A stretch of 55,428 nt of DNA from Clostridia bacterium (GTDB taxonomy: Bacteria; Bacillota; Clostridia; Oscillospirales; Acutalibacteraceae), in the NCBI GenBank assembly GCA_017517665.1, contig JAFWYP010000068.1, positions 1 through 55,428 on the forward strand, given 5' to 3'. Made by a program: the position numbers and the translations under genes. The notes below the pieces were generated by a model. That model was not told the DNA's origin. It did not search any database and was given only the letters and a program-made list of their open reading frames with translations. Below, piece by piece: positions 34,364-42,994 of this stretch (the stretch's first letter is position 1; each line of letters starts with the position of its first letter).

Positions 34364-35371
34364 ATGAGCTACTCGGTCAACCCCTCGGTATTCAAGTCAA
34401 TATTTGCCGTACCCACGGATATTATAGATAAACATATCCGTCTTGTTAACGGCGACCAGCTTAAGGTGTTGCTCTGGATTCTCCGCAACTCAACCGATAA
34501 TCCCGACATCGCTGAAATGAGCAAAGCGCTTAAAATGAACGCTTCGGATGTTGCCGATTATCTGCAATATTGGGTGTTAACGGGAATACTGACCGAAGAC
34601 GGCAACCAATCAGTTCCGGTAATAACTCAGGTTGAAACACCGAAAGAAACAAAACCTGAAATAAAGATACCCGAACCGATTTCTGTTGCACCATCCAAAC
34701 CATCAAGCAAAGAAATAATCGAAAGAATTGAAGAGTCACCCGAAATCGGACATCTTTTCAACGAAGCACAGCAACTGCTCGGAAAAACCATCGGTTATGA
34801 CGGTCAATGTACACTTCTTCTTTTGCATGACCATTACGGATTGCCGACAGAAGTTTTGTTTATGATGATTGACTACTGCGTTTCAATCGGCAAATCCAAC
34901 TATGCTTATCTTGAAGCGGTTGGCAAAGATTGGGGCACAAGAGAAATTGACACTCTTGACAAAGCCGCAGAACAGATTTCAATTCTGAAAAACGCAAATT
35001 CTTTATGGAAGGAGTTTGCACTGAATGCGGGAATCACCAATCCCCGCCCCACCGTAAAGCAAACGGAATATCTTCGCCGTTGGAGCAGCGAATGGAAATT
35101 CGGCATAAACATGATTATTCTTGCTTACGAGGAAATGGCAAACCACACTTCAAAATTAAGCATGGCATACATAGATAAGATTCTTATGAACTGGCATGAA
35201 AAAGGCTTCAAAAAGCCCGAAGATATCGAAAAAGCATCGGAAGAACAAAATAGCAAAGTAAAACCCGTTCAGAAAACAGGCAACGGCAACGAAGCATCTT
35301 ATGACCTCGATAAATTCAAAGAAGAATCACTTTACGGTGAGCTGAAATACGAAAGGAAGAAAAAACAATGA
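34364..35371 (+). CDS. DnaD/DnaB-domain primosome protein
   Basis: A 335-residue replication-restart/initiation protein of the DnaD/DnaB family, which remodels DNA and helps load the replicative helicase. The N-terminal winged-helix part (about 5-80) holds LVNGDQLKVLLWILRNS and ALKMNASDVADYLQYWVLTGIL. The C-terminal DnaD-like domain (about 220-300) has the family YxxxW-type pattern RRWSSEWKFGINMIILAYEEM and ends MAYIDKILMNWHEKGFKKPED. ACGGAG precedes ATG 34364; a longer frame lacks a ribosome site. Its end overlaps the helicase-loader gene by 4 bases (ATGA). Confidence 0.9.
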   Translation: MSYSVNPSVFKSIFAVPTDIIDKHIRLVNGDQLKVLLWILRNSTDNPDIAEMSKALKMNASDVADYLQYWVLTGILTEDGNQSVPVITQVETPKETKPEIKIPEPISVAPSKPSSKEIIERIEESPEIGHLFNEAQQLLGKTIGYDGQCTLLLLHDHYGLPTEVLFMMIDYCVSIGKSNYAYLEAVGKDWGTREIDTLDKAAEQISILKNANSLWKEFALNAGITNPRPTVKQTEYLRRWSSEWKFGINMIILAYEEMANHTSKLSMAYIDKILMNWHEKGFKKPEDIEKASEEQNSKVKPVQKTGNGNEASYDLDKFKEESLYGELKYERKKKQ

Positions 35372-36342
35372 GCTACAGCAATCAGACTTATTTAAAAGCT
35401 GCGCAGACTCTTGAAAAAAGGCGCAAAAAGGCCGAGCGTATTCAGCTTGCAAGAAAGCTTGAAATTTCCGAAAAAATACCCGATATTCCCAAATATGAAG
35501 CACAGCTTTCCGCAACGGGTCTTGCCGTTGTCAAGGCAATCGGCATGGGCGAAAATGCTGACGAATATATAAAGCAGCTTTCACAAATCAATCTTTCCAT
35601 TCAGGAAAGCATAAAAAAACTTCTTGTCCAAAACGGGTATCCCGAGGATTATCTTGAAATTCCGTACACCTGCAAAAAATGCGGTGACACAGGCTTTTCA
35701 GGAGGTTATGTCTGCGAATGCAGAAAAGAGCTTCTGAAAGAAACCGCAAAGCAGGAACTTGCGGCTGTTTCGGCAAGTTCAAAATGTACCTTTGATAATT
35801 TCGATATTTCTTATTATCCCCTGCCCGTTGACCAGAATCTCGGCGTTTCTCCTCAAAACAGAATGAAGAGCGTTGCGGAATATTGCAGATGCTATGCAGA
35901 AGACTTTGACGGCGAATCCGAAAGTCTTTATCTGCACGGCGCAACAGGTCTCGGAAAAACACACCTTTCGCTTGCAATTGCAAATGTTGTTACCGAAAAA
36001 GGATACAATGTCATTTATGACTCGGCGCAAAACATATTTACTTCTCTTGAAAGAGAAAAGTTCAGCTATTCGGGCAACGGCGAAAGAGAAAAGGAACTTC
36101 TCGACTGCGATTTACTCATAATTGATGACCTCGGTTCGGAATTCGTTACAAGCTTCACAACCTCAGCGCTTTACAACATTATCAACACAAGAATAAACCG
36201 TTCAAAACCCGTTATCATCAGCACAAACCTCACAGAAACGGAACTTGAAGACAAGTACACACAAAGAGTTACTTCCAGAATAATAGGCAATTATGTTTCT
36301 CTGTTATTCCTCGGAAAAGATATAAGACAGCTCAAAAAATAA
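35368..36342 (+). CDS. DnaI/DnaC-type helicase loader ATPase
   Basis: A 324-residue AAA+ ATPase that loads the replicative DNA helicase. The N-terminal region has a four-cysteine zinc site (C102, C105, C116, C118 in TCKKCGDTGFSGGYVCEC), as in DnaI. Walker A is GATGLGKTH (191-199) and Walker B LLIIDDLG. Sensor/arginine-finger motifs follow (STNLTETEL, RVTSRIIGN). It is coupled to the DnaD-like gene, the same pairing as dnaB–dnaI in Bacillus. Confidence 0.93.
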   Translation: MSYSNQTYLKAAQTLEKRRKKAERIQLARKLEISEKIPDIPKYEAQLSATGLAVVKAIGMGENADEYIKQLSQINLSIQESIKKLLVQNGYPEDYLEIPYTCKKCGDTGFSGGYVCECRKELLKETAKQELAAVSASSKCTFDNFDISYYPLPVDQNLGVSPQNRMKSVAEYCRCYAEDFDGESESLYLHGATGLGKTHLSLAIANVVTEKGYNVIYDSAQNIFTSLEREKFSYSGNGEREKELLDCDLLIIDDLGSEFVTSFTTSALYNIINTRINRSKPVIISTNLTETELEDKYTQRVTSRIIGNYVSLLFLGKDIRQLKK

Positions 36343-36354
36343 GGAGAGAAATAA

Positions 36355-38526
36355 ATGGATATTATTCAGGAACTTACCACTCATTTCGGTCTGCAGAAAT
36401 GGCAGGTCGAAAACACCGTTAATCTTATTGACGAAGGAAACACAATTCCTTTTATCGCTCGATACAGAAAAGAAGCACATGGCACTCTTGACGATCAGAT
36501 TATCAGAGAGCTTTCCGAAAAGCTTGAATATCTCAGAAATCTTGACAAACGCCGTGAAGAAGTGCGTTCTTCAATCGAGGCTCAGGAAAAACTTACGGAT
36601 GAAATCGCTGCAAAGCTTGATGCAGCTTCAACACTTGCGGAAATCGAGGATATTTACCGTCCTTTCCGTCCCAAAAGAAAAACAAGAGCATCCGTTGCAA
36701 GAGAAAAGGGTCTCGAACCCCTTGCGGATGCAATTTACGCACAGAACGCCGATTCTGCAGCTCCCATTGAGCTTGCAGAAGGTTTTATCGACCCCGAAAA
36801 AGGCGTTGAAACAGCAGAAGATGCACTCAAAGGCGCACTTGATATTATTGCGGAAAACATTTCCGACGACGCTGACATCCGCCGCAGGCTCCGCAATCTT
36901 TTCAGCGTTATAGGCGTTGTGACATCAACCGCAACCGACAAGGATGCCGACAGCGTATATACAATATATTATGATTATTCCGAACCCGTCAAAACAATTG
37001 CAGGTCACAGAGTTCTTGCGATTGACAGAGGCGAAAAGGAAAAATTCCTTAAAGTCAATGTTACTCTTGATGCTGTCAAAGCATCAAACGTTATCATCAG
37101 CGCAACTCTCAATCCCGAGGGTTCGCCCTGCACGGAGGCTGTACGGGAAGCAGGTGAAGACGCATATAACAGACTGATTTATCCCTCAATCGAGCGTGAA
37201 ATCAGAAATATGCTCACCGAAAATGCCGCCGCAAGTGCAATCAAGGTTTTTGCACTCAACACAAAAGAACTTCTCCTTGCACCTCCTGTTAAGGGCAAGG
37301 TTGTTATCGGTCTTGACCCCGGTTACAGAACGGGCTGCAAGGTTGCCGTTGTTGCACCTACGGGAAAAGTGCTTGATACGGGTGTTATCTATGTAACACA
37401 TTCCGATGCACAGAGAAATCAGGCAAAAGAGCTTATCAAAAAGCTCATTGCCAAGCATAGCGTAAACTGTATTTCAATCGGTAACGGCACAGCTTCAAAG
37501 GAAACGGAAATCTTTGCCGCAGAGGTTCTCCGTGAAATTAATGCAGATGTTTCTTATATGGTGGTAAGCGAAGCAGGCGCTTCCGTTTATTCCGCTTCAA
37601 AGCTTGCTGCACAGGAATTCCCGCAGTATGACGTTTCACTCAGAAGCGCAGTTTCAATTGCAAGACGTCTTCAGGACCCCCTTGCGGAGCTTGTTAAGAT
37701 TGACCCCAAGGCAATCGGTGTCGGTCAGTATCAGCACGATATGCCGCCGAAAGAGCTTGATGCCGCACTTGACGGTGTAATTGAAGATGCGGTTAACTCC
37801 GTAGGTGTTGACCTCAACACGGCTTCCGCACCCCTTCTTTCAAGAGTTTCAGGCATCAATTCAACTGTTGCAAAAAACATCGTTGATTTCAGAGATGAAA
37901 ACGGTGAATTCAAGGAGCGTTCACAGCTCAAAAAAGTTCCCAAGCTCGGTGCAAAGGCATTTGAACAGTGCGCAGGCTTCTTGAGAGTTCCCGAAAGCAA
38001 GAATGTTCTTGATAACACGGGTGTTCACCCCGAAAGCTATGCAGCAGCCAAAGATTTGCTCAAGCTTTTCTCATATTCGCTCGATGATATCGGAACAGAA
38101 AAAATCAAGGATATCACATCTGCGGTTGAATCTCTCGGTGAAGAAAAGGTTGCCGAGAAGCTCGGTATCGGTGTGCCTACTCTCAAAGATATCGTCAAAG
38201 AGCTTATTCAGCCTGCAAGAGACCCCAGAGACGAGCTTCCCCCTCCGATGCTTCGCACGGACGTTATGGATATCAAAGACCTTGTTCCCGGCATGGAGCT
38301 TAAAGGCACGGTCAGAAACGTTATAGACTTCGGTGCATTCATTGATATCGGCGTTCATCAGGACGGTCTTGTTCATATTTCGCAGATTACAAACAAGTAT
38401 ATCAAGCATCCTTCGGAAGTTCTTAAGGTCGGACAGATTGTTACTGTTTGGGTTATCGCTGTCGATGCCGCCAAAAAGAGAATTTCCCTTACCATGAAGC
38501 AACCAAAAACGAAGGATAACAAATAA
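36355..38526 (+). CDS. tex: Tex-family S1 RNA-binding transcription accessory protein
   Basis: A 723-residue multidomain nucleic-acid-binding protein, a homologue of the core of eukaryotic Spt6. The order is: helical N-terminal Tex domain (FIARYRKEAHGTLDD), a YqgF-like RNase H fold (VIGLDPGYRTGCKVAVV, about 318-440), two helix-hairpin-helix units (VGVDLNTASAPLLSRVSGI... FRDENGEFKERSQLKKVPKLG), and a C-terminal S1 domain (VRNVIDFGAFIDIGVHQDGLVHISQ). The length is near the family norm. It starts 12 bases after the helicase loader, with AGGAG. Confidence 0.95.
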   Translation: MDIIQELTTHFGLQKWQVENTVNLIDEGNTIPFIARYRKEAHGTLDDQIIRELSEKLEYLRNLDKRREEVRSSIEAQEKLTDEIAAKLDAASTLAEIEDIYRPFRPKRKTRASVAREKGLEPLADAIYAQNADSAAPIELAEGFIDPEKGVETAEDALKGALDIIAENISDDADIRRRLRNLFSVIGVVTSTATDKDADSVYTIYYDYSEPVKTIAGHRVLAIDRGEKEKFLKVNVTLDAVKASNVIISATLNPEGSPCTEAVREAGEDAYNRLIYPSIEREIRNMLTENAAASAIKVFALNTKELLLAPPVKGKVVIGLDPGYRTGCKVAVVAPTGKVLDTGVIYVTHSDAQRNQAKELIKKLIAKHSVNCISIGNGTASKETEIFAAEVLREINADVSYMVVSEAGASVYSASKLAAQEFPQYDVSLRSAVSIARRLQDPLAELVKIDPKAIGVGQYQHDMPPKELDAALDGVIEDAVNSVGVDLNTASAPLLSRVSGINSTVAKNIVDFRDENGEFKERSQLKKVPKLGAKAFEQCAGFLRVPESKNVLDNTGVHPESYAAAKDLLKLFSYSLDDIGTEKIKDITSAVESLGEEKVAEKLGIGVPTLKDIVKELIQPARDPRDELPPPMLRTDVMDIKDLVPGMELKGTVRNVIDFGAFIDIGVHQDGLVHISQITNKYIKHPSEVLKVGQIVTVWVIAVDAAKKRISLTMKQPKTKDNK

Positions 38527-38528
38527 AA

Positions 38529-39887
38529 ATGGCAGATAAATTCAGACAGGACCTGACACAAGGAAGTGTCGGCAAACAGCTTATAAAATTCTCAATTCCC
38601 TTTTTGCTTTCAAACCTTCTGCAGGCATTTTATTCCGTTGCCGATATGATTATCGTGGGCAGACTCTGCGGTACTCACGGCATTACAGGTGTTAACATCG
38701 GAAGCCAGATAAACATTCTTGTTACCGGTGCGGCGTTCGGTCTTGCCGTGGGCGGAACGGTTCTTATTGCACAGTACGGCGGTGCAAAAAAATTCGATGA
38801 ACAAAGAAAAACCATCGGTACACTTTTCACCGCATATATGATTCTTGCAGTTATCTGCTCCGCGGTTATGCTTCTTCTAGGTGACACATTGTTAAAGCTT
38901 CTCAACACTCCCGAAGTTGCATATACAGAAGCATTTAATTATTACATGATTTGCATGAGCGGACTTGTATTCATGTTTGCTTACAATGTAATCAGCGCAA
39001 TTCTGCGCGGTATGGGCGACTCAAAAAGGCCTCTTTATTTTGTTCTTATTGCAACAATCGTTAACATCATTTTCGATGTAATTCTTGTAGGCCCGTTCAA
39101 AATGGGTGCCGCAGGTGCAGCAATTGCAACAGTCGGCGCACAGGCACTCAGCGTTATTCTTTCGCTCATCTATCTTGCAAAAAACCATTTCTTTGTCGGC
39201 TATAAAATGAGCGATTTCAAAATTGACGGCGCAAAAATGAAAATGCTTCTGAAACTCGGACTTCCTTCATCAGTTCAGCAGGTTGTTGTTTCATTTTCAT
39301 TCCTCACTCTCACAGCCCTTGTAAACTCACTTCCCAATGCAGACATTGCTTCGGCTTGTCAGGGTATCGGCGGCAAGGTTAATTCTTTTGCAATTCTTCC
39401 CGCACTCGCAATGAGCAGCGCCGTTTCATCAATGGCAGGGCAGAATATCGGTGCAGGAGATGCGAAAAGGGCAAAGAAAACAATGCTCACAGGTATGGGA
39501 ATCGCATTTGCAATATCGATGGTTGTTTTTGTTATTGTTCAGCTTTTCCCTCAACAGATTATTTCGCTTTTCGACACAAACGAGGAAGTTTTGAAAGTCG
39601 GTGCGGATTATATGAGATTCATTGCGCTTGACTACATATTTGTTCCCTTCGTTTTCTGCATGAACGGCCTTGCAATCGGTGCAGGCTATACAAATTTTGC
39701 TTTGTTCAACGCCTGTTTCAGCTCAATTCTGGTAAGAGTTCCGTTTGCATATCTCATTGTTAATCTCACAAACCTCGGATTCAACGGAATCGGTCTTGCA
39801 ACAGGTCTCGCTTCTGCGGCATCAATAGTTGTCGGCGCAATTTTCGTTGCAAGCGGCAAATGGAAAAATCCTAAAATCAAGATTTAA
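38529..39887 (+). CDS. MATE-family efflux transporter
   Basis: A 452-residue, 12-helix Na+- or H+-coupled exporter of the multidrug and toxin extrusion family. The N-terminus LTQGSVGKQLIKFSIPFLLSNLLQAFYSVADMIIVGRLCG is diagnostic. The second MatE repeat begins near LLKLGLPSSVQQVVVSFSFLTL. The family exports cationic compounds; the substrate is unknown. It begins 2 bases after tex and is likely co-transcribed with it. The next gene has its own promoter within the spacer. Confidence 0.94.
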   Translation: MADKFRQDLTQGSVGKQLIKFSIPFLLSNLLQAFYSVADMIIVGRLCGTHGITGVNIGSQINILVTGAAFGLAVGGTVLIAQYGGAKKFDEQRKTIGTLFTAYMILAVICSAVMLLLGDTLLKLLNTPEVAYTEAFNYYMICMSGLVFMFAYNVISAILRGMGDSKRPLYFVLIATIVNIIFDVILVGPFKMGAAGAAIATVGAQALSVILSLIYLAKNHFFVGYKMSDFKIDGAKMKMLLKLGLPSSVQQVVVSFSFLTLTALVNSLPNADIASACQGIGGKVNSFAILPALAMSSAVSSMAGQNIGAGDAKRAKKTMLTGMGIAFAISMVVFVIVQLFPQQIISLFDTNEEVLKVGADYMRFIALDYIFVPFVFCMNGLAIGAGYTNFALFNACFSSILVRVPFAYLIVNLTNLGFNGIGLATGLASAASIVVGAIFVASGKWKNPKIKI

Positions 39888-39892
39888 ATTTA

Positions 39893-39921
39893 TTGACAAA
39901 TAAAATATAATATGATAATAT
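39893..39921 (+). promoter_or_regulatory. Promoter of the ZTP riboswitch–purine transcript
   Basis: TTGACA (39893-39898), 17-bp spacer, TAATAT (39916-39921), ending about 13 bases before the aptamer. Confidence 0.85.
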
Positions 39922-39933
39922 TTTATTGAATTT

Positions 39934-40050
39934 GAAGATTTTTTGTGACTGACGGAATCAGCAGAGCACTGCAAAGGAACAAAAAATCTGTTTATGCCGA
40001 CCGTCTGGGCAGTCTTATCTTCAAAGGTATGACTGCCCTTATTTTATTTT
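39934..40050 (+). promoter_or_regulatory. ZTP (pfl) riboswitch with transcription terminator
   Basis: The aptamer shows P1 (AGATTTTTT paired with AAAAAATCT, 39981-39989), the conserved GTGACTGACGGA block (39945-39956), and the 3' CCGACCGTCTGGGCA block (39998-40011). GGGCAGTC of that block (40007-40014) can instead pair with GACTGCCC (40031-40038), followed by TTATTTTATTTT, forming a terminator. Ligand binding (ZMP/ZTP) should block the terminator and turn on the two purine genes, one of which consumes ZMP. Confidence 0.93.
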
Positions 40051-40080
40051 GACTTATTTTATTTTGAAAGGAAGATATAA

Positions 40081-40800
40081 ATGGGCATTTACGAAATCAA
40101 CAACATGGGCGAGCTTATCAAAGATAACACATATGTCGGAAGAGGCATTGTTATCGGTAAAAGTGCAGATGCAAAAAAAGCTGTAACAGCTTACTTCATC
40201 ATGGGCAGGAGCGAAAACAGCCGAAACAGAGTTTTCATTGAAGACGGTGATGAAATCGTTATTCATCCTTTTGATGCTTCAAAAGTTGAAGACCCCTCAC
40301 TCATCATCTATTCCCCCATCAGAATTTTTGAAAACAATCTTATCGTTACCAACGGCGACCAGACAGATACCGTTTATGACTTCCTTAAGGACGGAAAAAC
40401 TTTTGAGCAGGCTCTTGAAACAAGAGAATTTGAACCCGATTCACCCAACTGGACTCCCAGAATCAGCGGCATGATGACTTTTGCAGACGGTAATTTCTCA
40501 TATAAAATGAGCATTCTCAAGAGTGCAGACGCCGAAGGCACAGCCTGCAACAGATACACATTCTCATATCCCTCACTTGCAGGTCTCGGTCATTTCATCC
40601 ACACATATAACCATGACGGCAACCCCATTCCCACATTCACAGGTGAACCCGAAAGAGTTGCAATTCCCGACGATATCGACGAATTCACTTCTCTCATCTG
40701 GGAAAACCTCAACGAGCAGAACAAGATTTCTCTCTATGTGCGTTATATCGACCTTGAAACAGGTAAGTATGACTGCAGAATGATTAACAAGAATAAATAA
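40081..40800 (+). CDS. purO: IMP cyclohydrolase, PurO type
   Basis: A 239-residue stand-alone IMP cyclohydrolase of the PurO fold, first described in archaea; it closes FAICAR to IMP, the last step of purine synthesis. It matches the family from the N-terminus (YVGRGIVIGKSADAKKAVTAYFIMGRSENSRNR) through NGDQTDTVYD and YPSLAGLGHFIHTYNHDGNP. It replaces the cyclohydrolase half of ordinary bifunctional PurH. It is followed after 11 bases by the formyltransferase, and both sit behind the ZTP riboswitch. Confidence 0.9.
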   Translation: MGIYEINNMGELIKDNTYVGRGIVIGKSADAKKAVTAYFIMGRSENSRNRVFIEDGDEIVIHPFDASKVEDPSLIIYSPIRIFENNLIVTNGDQTDTVYDFLKDGKTFEQALETREFEPDSPNWTPRISGMMTFADGNFSYKMSILKSADAEGTACNRYTFSYPSLAGLGHFIHTYNHDGNPIPTFTGEPERVAIPDDIDEFTSLIWENLNEQNKISLYVRYIDLETGKYDCRMINKNK

Positions 40801-40811
40801 GGAGAACAAAA

Positions 40812-41996
40812 ATGAAAGAGTTTGAACTTAAATACGGCTGTAACCCCAATCAGAAGCCTTCAAAGATTTATATTGCAGACGGCACAGAGCTTCCCATCGA
40901 GATTCTCAGCGGCAGACCCGGCTACATCAACTTCCTTGATGCATTCAACAGCTGGCAGCTTGTTAAGGAAATTAAAGAAGCTCTCGGTATGCCTGCGGCA
41001 ACTTCATTCAAGCACGTAAGCCCCACTTCGGCAGCAGTCGGCATTAAAATGAGCGACAAGCTCAAGAAAGCTTGCTTCGTTGACGATATTGAAGGTCTTG
41101 ACGAATCCCCCCTTGCAACTGCTTATGCAAGAGCAAGAGGCACAGACAGAATGAGCTCCTTCGGCGACTGGATTGCTCTTTCCGATATTTGCGACGTTAC
41201 AACCGCAAAGCTCATCAAGAGAGAAGTTTCCGACGGTGTTATCGCTCCCGGTTATGAACCCGAAGCACTTGAAATCCTCAAGAGCAAGAGAAACGGTAAC
41301 TACAACATTGTTAAGATTGACCCCGATTATGTTCCTGCACCTATCGAAACAAAGCAGGTTTACGGCATCACATTCGAGCAGGGCAGAAACAACTTTGAAA
41401 TCAACAATGCGCTTCTTGAAAACATCGTTACCGATAACAAGGAAATGACAGACGATGCAAAGCGCGACCTTATCATCGCTCTCATCACTCTTAAGTATAC
41501 ACAGTCAAACTCCGTATGCTATGCAGTTGACGGTCAGGCAATCGGCGTTGGTGCAGGTCAGCAGTCAAGAATCCACTGCACAAGACTTGCAGGCAATAAG
41601 GCTGACATCTGGCATCTCCGTCAGCATGACAAGGTTCTTAACCTTCCCTTCCTTGATACGGTAGGCAGACCCGACAGAGATAACACAATTGATGTTTATA
41701 TCTCCGACGAATGCGACGACGTTCTTGCAGAAGGTAAGTGGCAGAAATACTTTACAGAAAGACCCGAACCCTTCACAAAAGAAGAACAGAAGGCTTACCT
41801 TGCAACAATCAAGGGCGTTGCTCTCGGCAGTGACGCATTCTTCCCCTTCGGCGACAACATTGAAAGAGCTTCAAAAAGCGGTGTAACTTACATTGCCGAA
41901 CCCGGCGGTTCAATCAGAGACGACAACGTTATCGAAGCTTGCAACAACCACGGTATGGTTATGTGCTTTACAGGCATGCGACTCTTCCATCATTAA
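40812..41996 (+). CDS. Stand-alone AICAR formyltransferase (PurH C-terminal type)
   Basis: A 394-residue enzyme that transfers a formyl group from 10-formyltetrahydrofolate to AICAR (ZMP), making FAICAR. It corresponds to the transformylase domain of PurH without the N-terminal cyclohydrolase (MGS-like) domain. The start MKEFELKYGCNPNQKPSK and the catalytic pair K67-H68 in ATSFKHVSPTSAAVG are visible. The folate/dimer region is SVCYAVDGQAIGVGAGQQSRIHC. The C-terminus reads GGSIRDDNVIEACNNHGMVMCFTGMRLFHH. GGAGAAC precedes the ATG. It forms a two-gene operon with PurO. Confidence 0.94.
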   Translation: MKEFELKYGCNPNQKPSKIYIADGTELPIEILSGRPGYINFLDAFNSWQLVKEIKEALGMPAATSFKHVSPTSAAVGIKMSDKLKKACFVDDIEGLDESPLATAYARARGTDRMSSFGDWIALSDICDVTTAKLIKREVSDGVIAPGYEPEALEILKSKRNGNYNIVKIDPDYVPAPIETKQVYGITFEQGRNNFEINNALLENIVTDNKEMTDDAKRDLIIALITLKYTQSNSVCYAVDGQAIGVGAGQQSRIHCTRLAGNKADIWHLRQHDKVLNLPFLDTVGRPDRDNTIDVYISDECDDVLAEGKWQKYFTERPEPFTKEEQKAYLATIKGVALGSDAFFPFGDNIERASKSGVTYIAEPGGSIRDDNVIEACNNHGMVMCFTGMRLFHH

Positions 41997-42040
41997 GGGA
42001 TGCCTCTCGAAGCGAAGACCAAAAGAAACTGAATAAAGAT

Positions 42041-42086
42041 AAATGGCTTGCAGAAGAATTTAACCTTTGCAAGCCATTTTATTTTA
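42041..42086 (+). terminator. Terminator of the purine operon (hairpin family copy 1)
   Basis: Perfect 12-bp stem AAATGGCTTGCA / TGCAAGCCATTT (42041-42052, 42068-42079), 15-base loop GAAGAATTTAACCTT, then TATTTTA. The stem and loop nearly match the hairpin at 46583. Confidence 0.85.
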
Positions 42087-42122
42087 TAGTAATTAATAAA
42101 TTGATAATATATGTTTCTTTTT

Positions 42123-42180
42123 AGCCGTTTTTTCCGACTCGACGTATAGCATATACGCCTGTCATCGGAATAAAACGGCT
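42123..42180. other. Three-tier hairpin of unknown role
   Basis: Nested inverted repeats: outer 9 bp (AGCCGTTTT / AAAACGGCT), then 6 bp (TTCCGA / TCGGAA) after a one-base bulge, an asymmetric internal loop, and an apical 6 bp (CGTATA / TATACG) with a GCA loop. It lies between the convergent purine operon and nitroreductase gene. Neither strand has a following T-run. Confidence 0.6.
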
Positions 42181-42213
42181 TCTTTATCTCCGTGAGTCAT
42201 CCCCGTCCACTCC

Positions 42214-42786
42214 TTATTTTACAATCAAATCTTCAACGGATCGTTTCGGCACATAATGAACACCGTTTTCATCGCGGTAATATGCGGTTGAACCGTTTTC
42301 AGACAAATCAACTATTCTGACCTCTTCCTTCGGTTTACCAAGCGCAAGAACAAGTTCGATTGAATATTTTTCGGTATCAATATCAAACAAAGACGCAAGT
42401 TTTTCTCTCTGAATGCTTCCGAACATACATCCGCCGAGACCCATATCCGCCGCACCAAGCATTATTGTCTGTGCGGTTATTCCGACATCAAGATGCTTAT
42501 TTTTGCCGACAGACAAATCACCGAGAATAACTATATATGCGGACGGTCTTTCACCTTCTTCTGGTCCAACCCAGTCCTTGAGAAGTCCCGCCCATGCAAG
42601 AGTTGAAAAAACTTTTGAATTACCGTCTTTATCATTCACAAGCTTGAATTTTAGAGGCTGTGAATTCACCGTTGACGGAACATATCTTGCGATTTCGATG
42701 AGTTCTTTTAATGTATCATAAGAAATACTTTCGTTTTCATAAAATCTTCTGTATGACCTGCTTTTTATTGTTAAATCCTTAATCAT
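42214..42786 (-). CDS. Nitroreductase-family FMN oxidoreductase
   Basis: A 190-residue flavoprotein of the nitroreductase superfamily, which uses NAD(P)H to reduce nitro, quinone or enone compounds. The N-terminal FMN contacts SRSYRRFYENESIS and PSTVNSQPLKF are typical, as is the mid-protein GAADMGLGGCMFGS. The short length fits the family. The ATG at 42786 has GGAGG 6 bases upstream; a longer frame runs into the promoter and is rejected. Single gene, with an operator-like palindrome overlapping its promoter. Confidence 0.9.
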   Translation of the reverse strand: MIKDLTIKSRSYRRFYENESISYDTLKELIEIARYVPSTVNSQPLKFKLVNDKDGNSKVFSTLAWAGLLKDWVGPEEGERPSAYIVILGDLSVGKNKHLDVGITAQTIMLGAADMGLGGCMFGSIQREKLASLFDIDTEKYSIELVLALGKPKEEVRIVDLSENGSTAYYRDENGVHYVPKRSVEDLIVK

Positions 42787-42814
42787 AACAAACCTCCATA
42801 TAAATATATCATAA

Positions 42815-42867
42815 AGTATATCATGTTTTATTTTATGTTTCAATATTATTATCGCATGATAATATTG
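42815..42867 (-). promoter_or_regulatory. Nitroreductase promoter with overlapping 27-bp palindrome
   Basis: Minus strand TTGAAA (42838-42843), 17-bp spacer, TATACT (42815-42820). The palindrome at 42841-42867 has perfect 9-bp arms (CAATATTAT / ATAATATTG) and a 9-base centre that is itself partly symmetric. It covers the upstream part of the -35, as an operator would. Confidence 0.65.
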
Positions 42868-42921
42868 CATATTTTTTACCGATAAAACAGATTGCTTTTG
42901 TCATTTTTATACAAATGTCTA

Positions 42922-42979
42922 TTGCTTTTTTAGAAAATCAGATGTATAATTGCAATAATGAATAATAATCGTTATTATT
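42922..42979 (+). promoter_or_regulatory. Promoter and leader inverted repeat of the LRR-subtilase gene
   Basis: TTGCTT (42922-42927), 17-bp spacer, TATAAT (42945-42950). The leader has a perfect 8-bp inverted repeat AATAATAA-TCG-TTATTATT (42961-42979) ending just before the CGGAGGAG ribosome site, so it could modulate translation. Confidence 0.65.
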
Positions 42980-42994
42980 TCGGAGGAGAAAATA

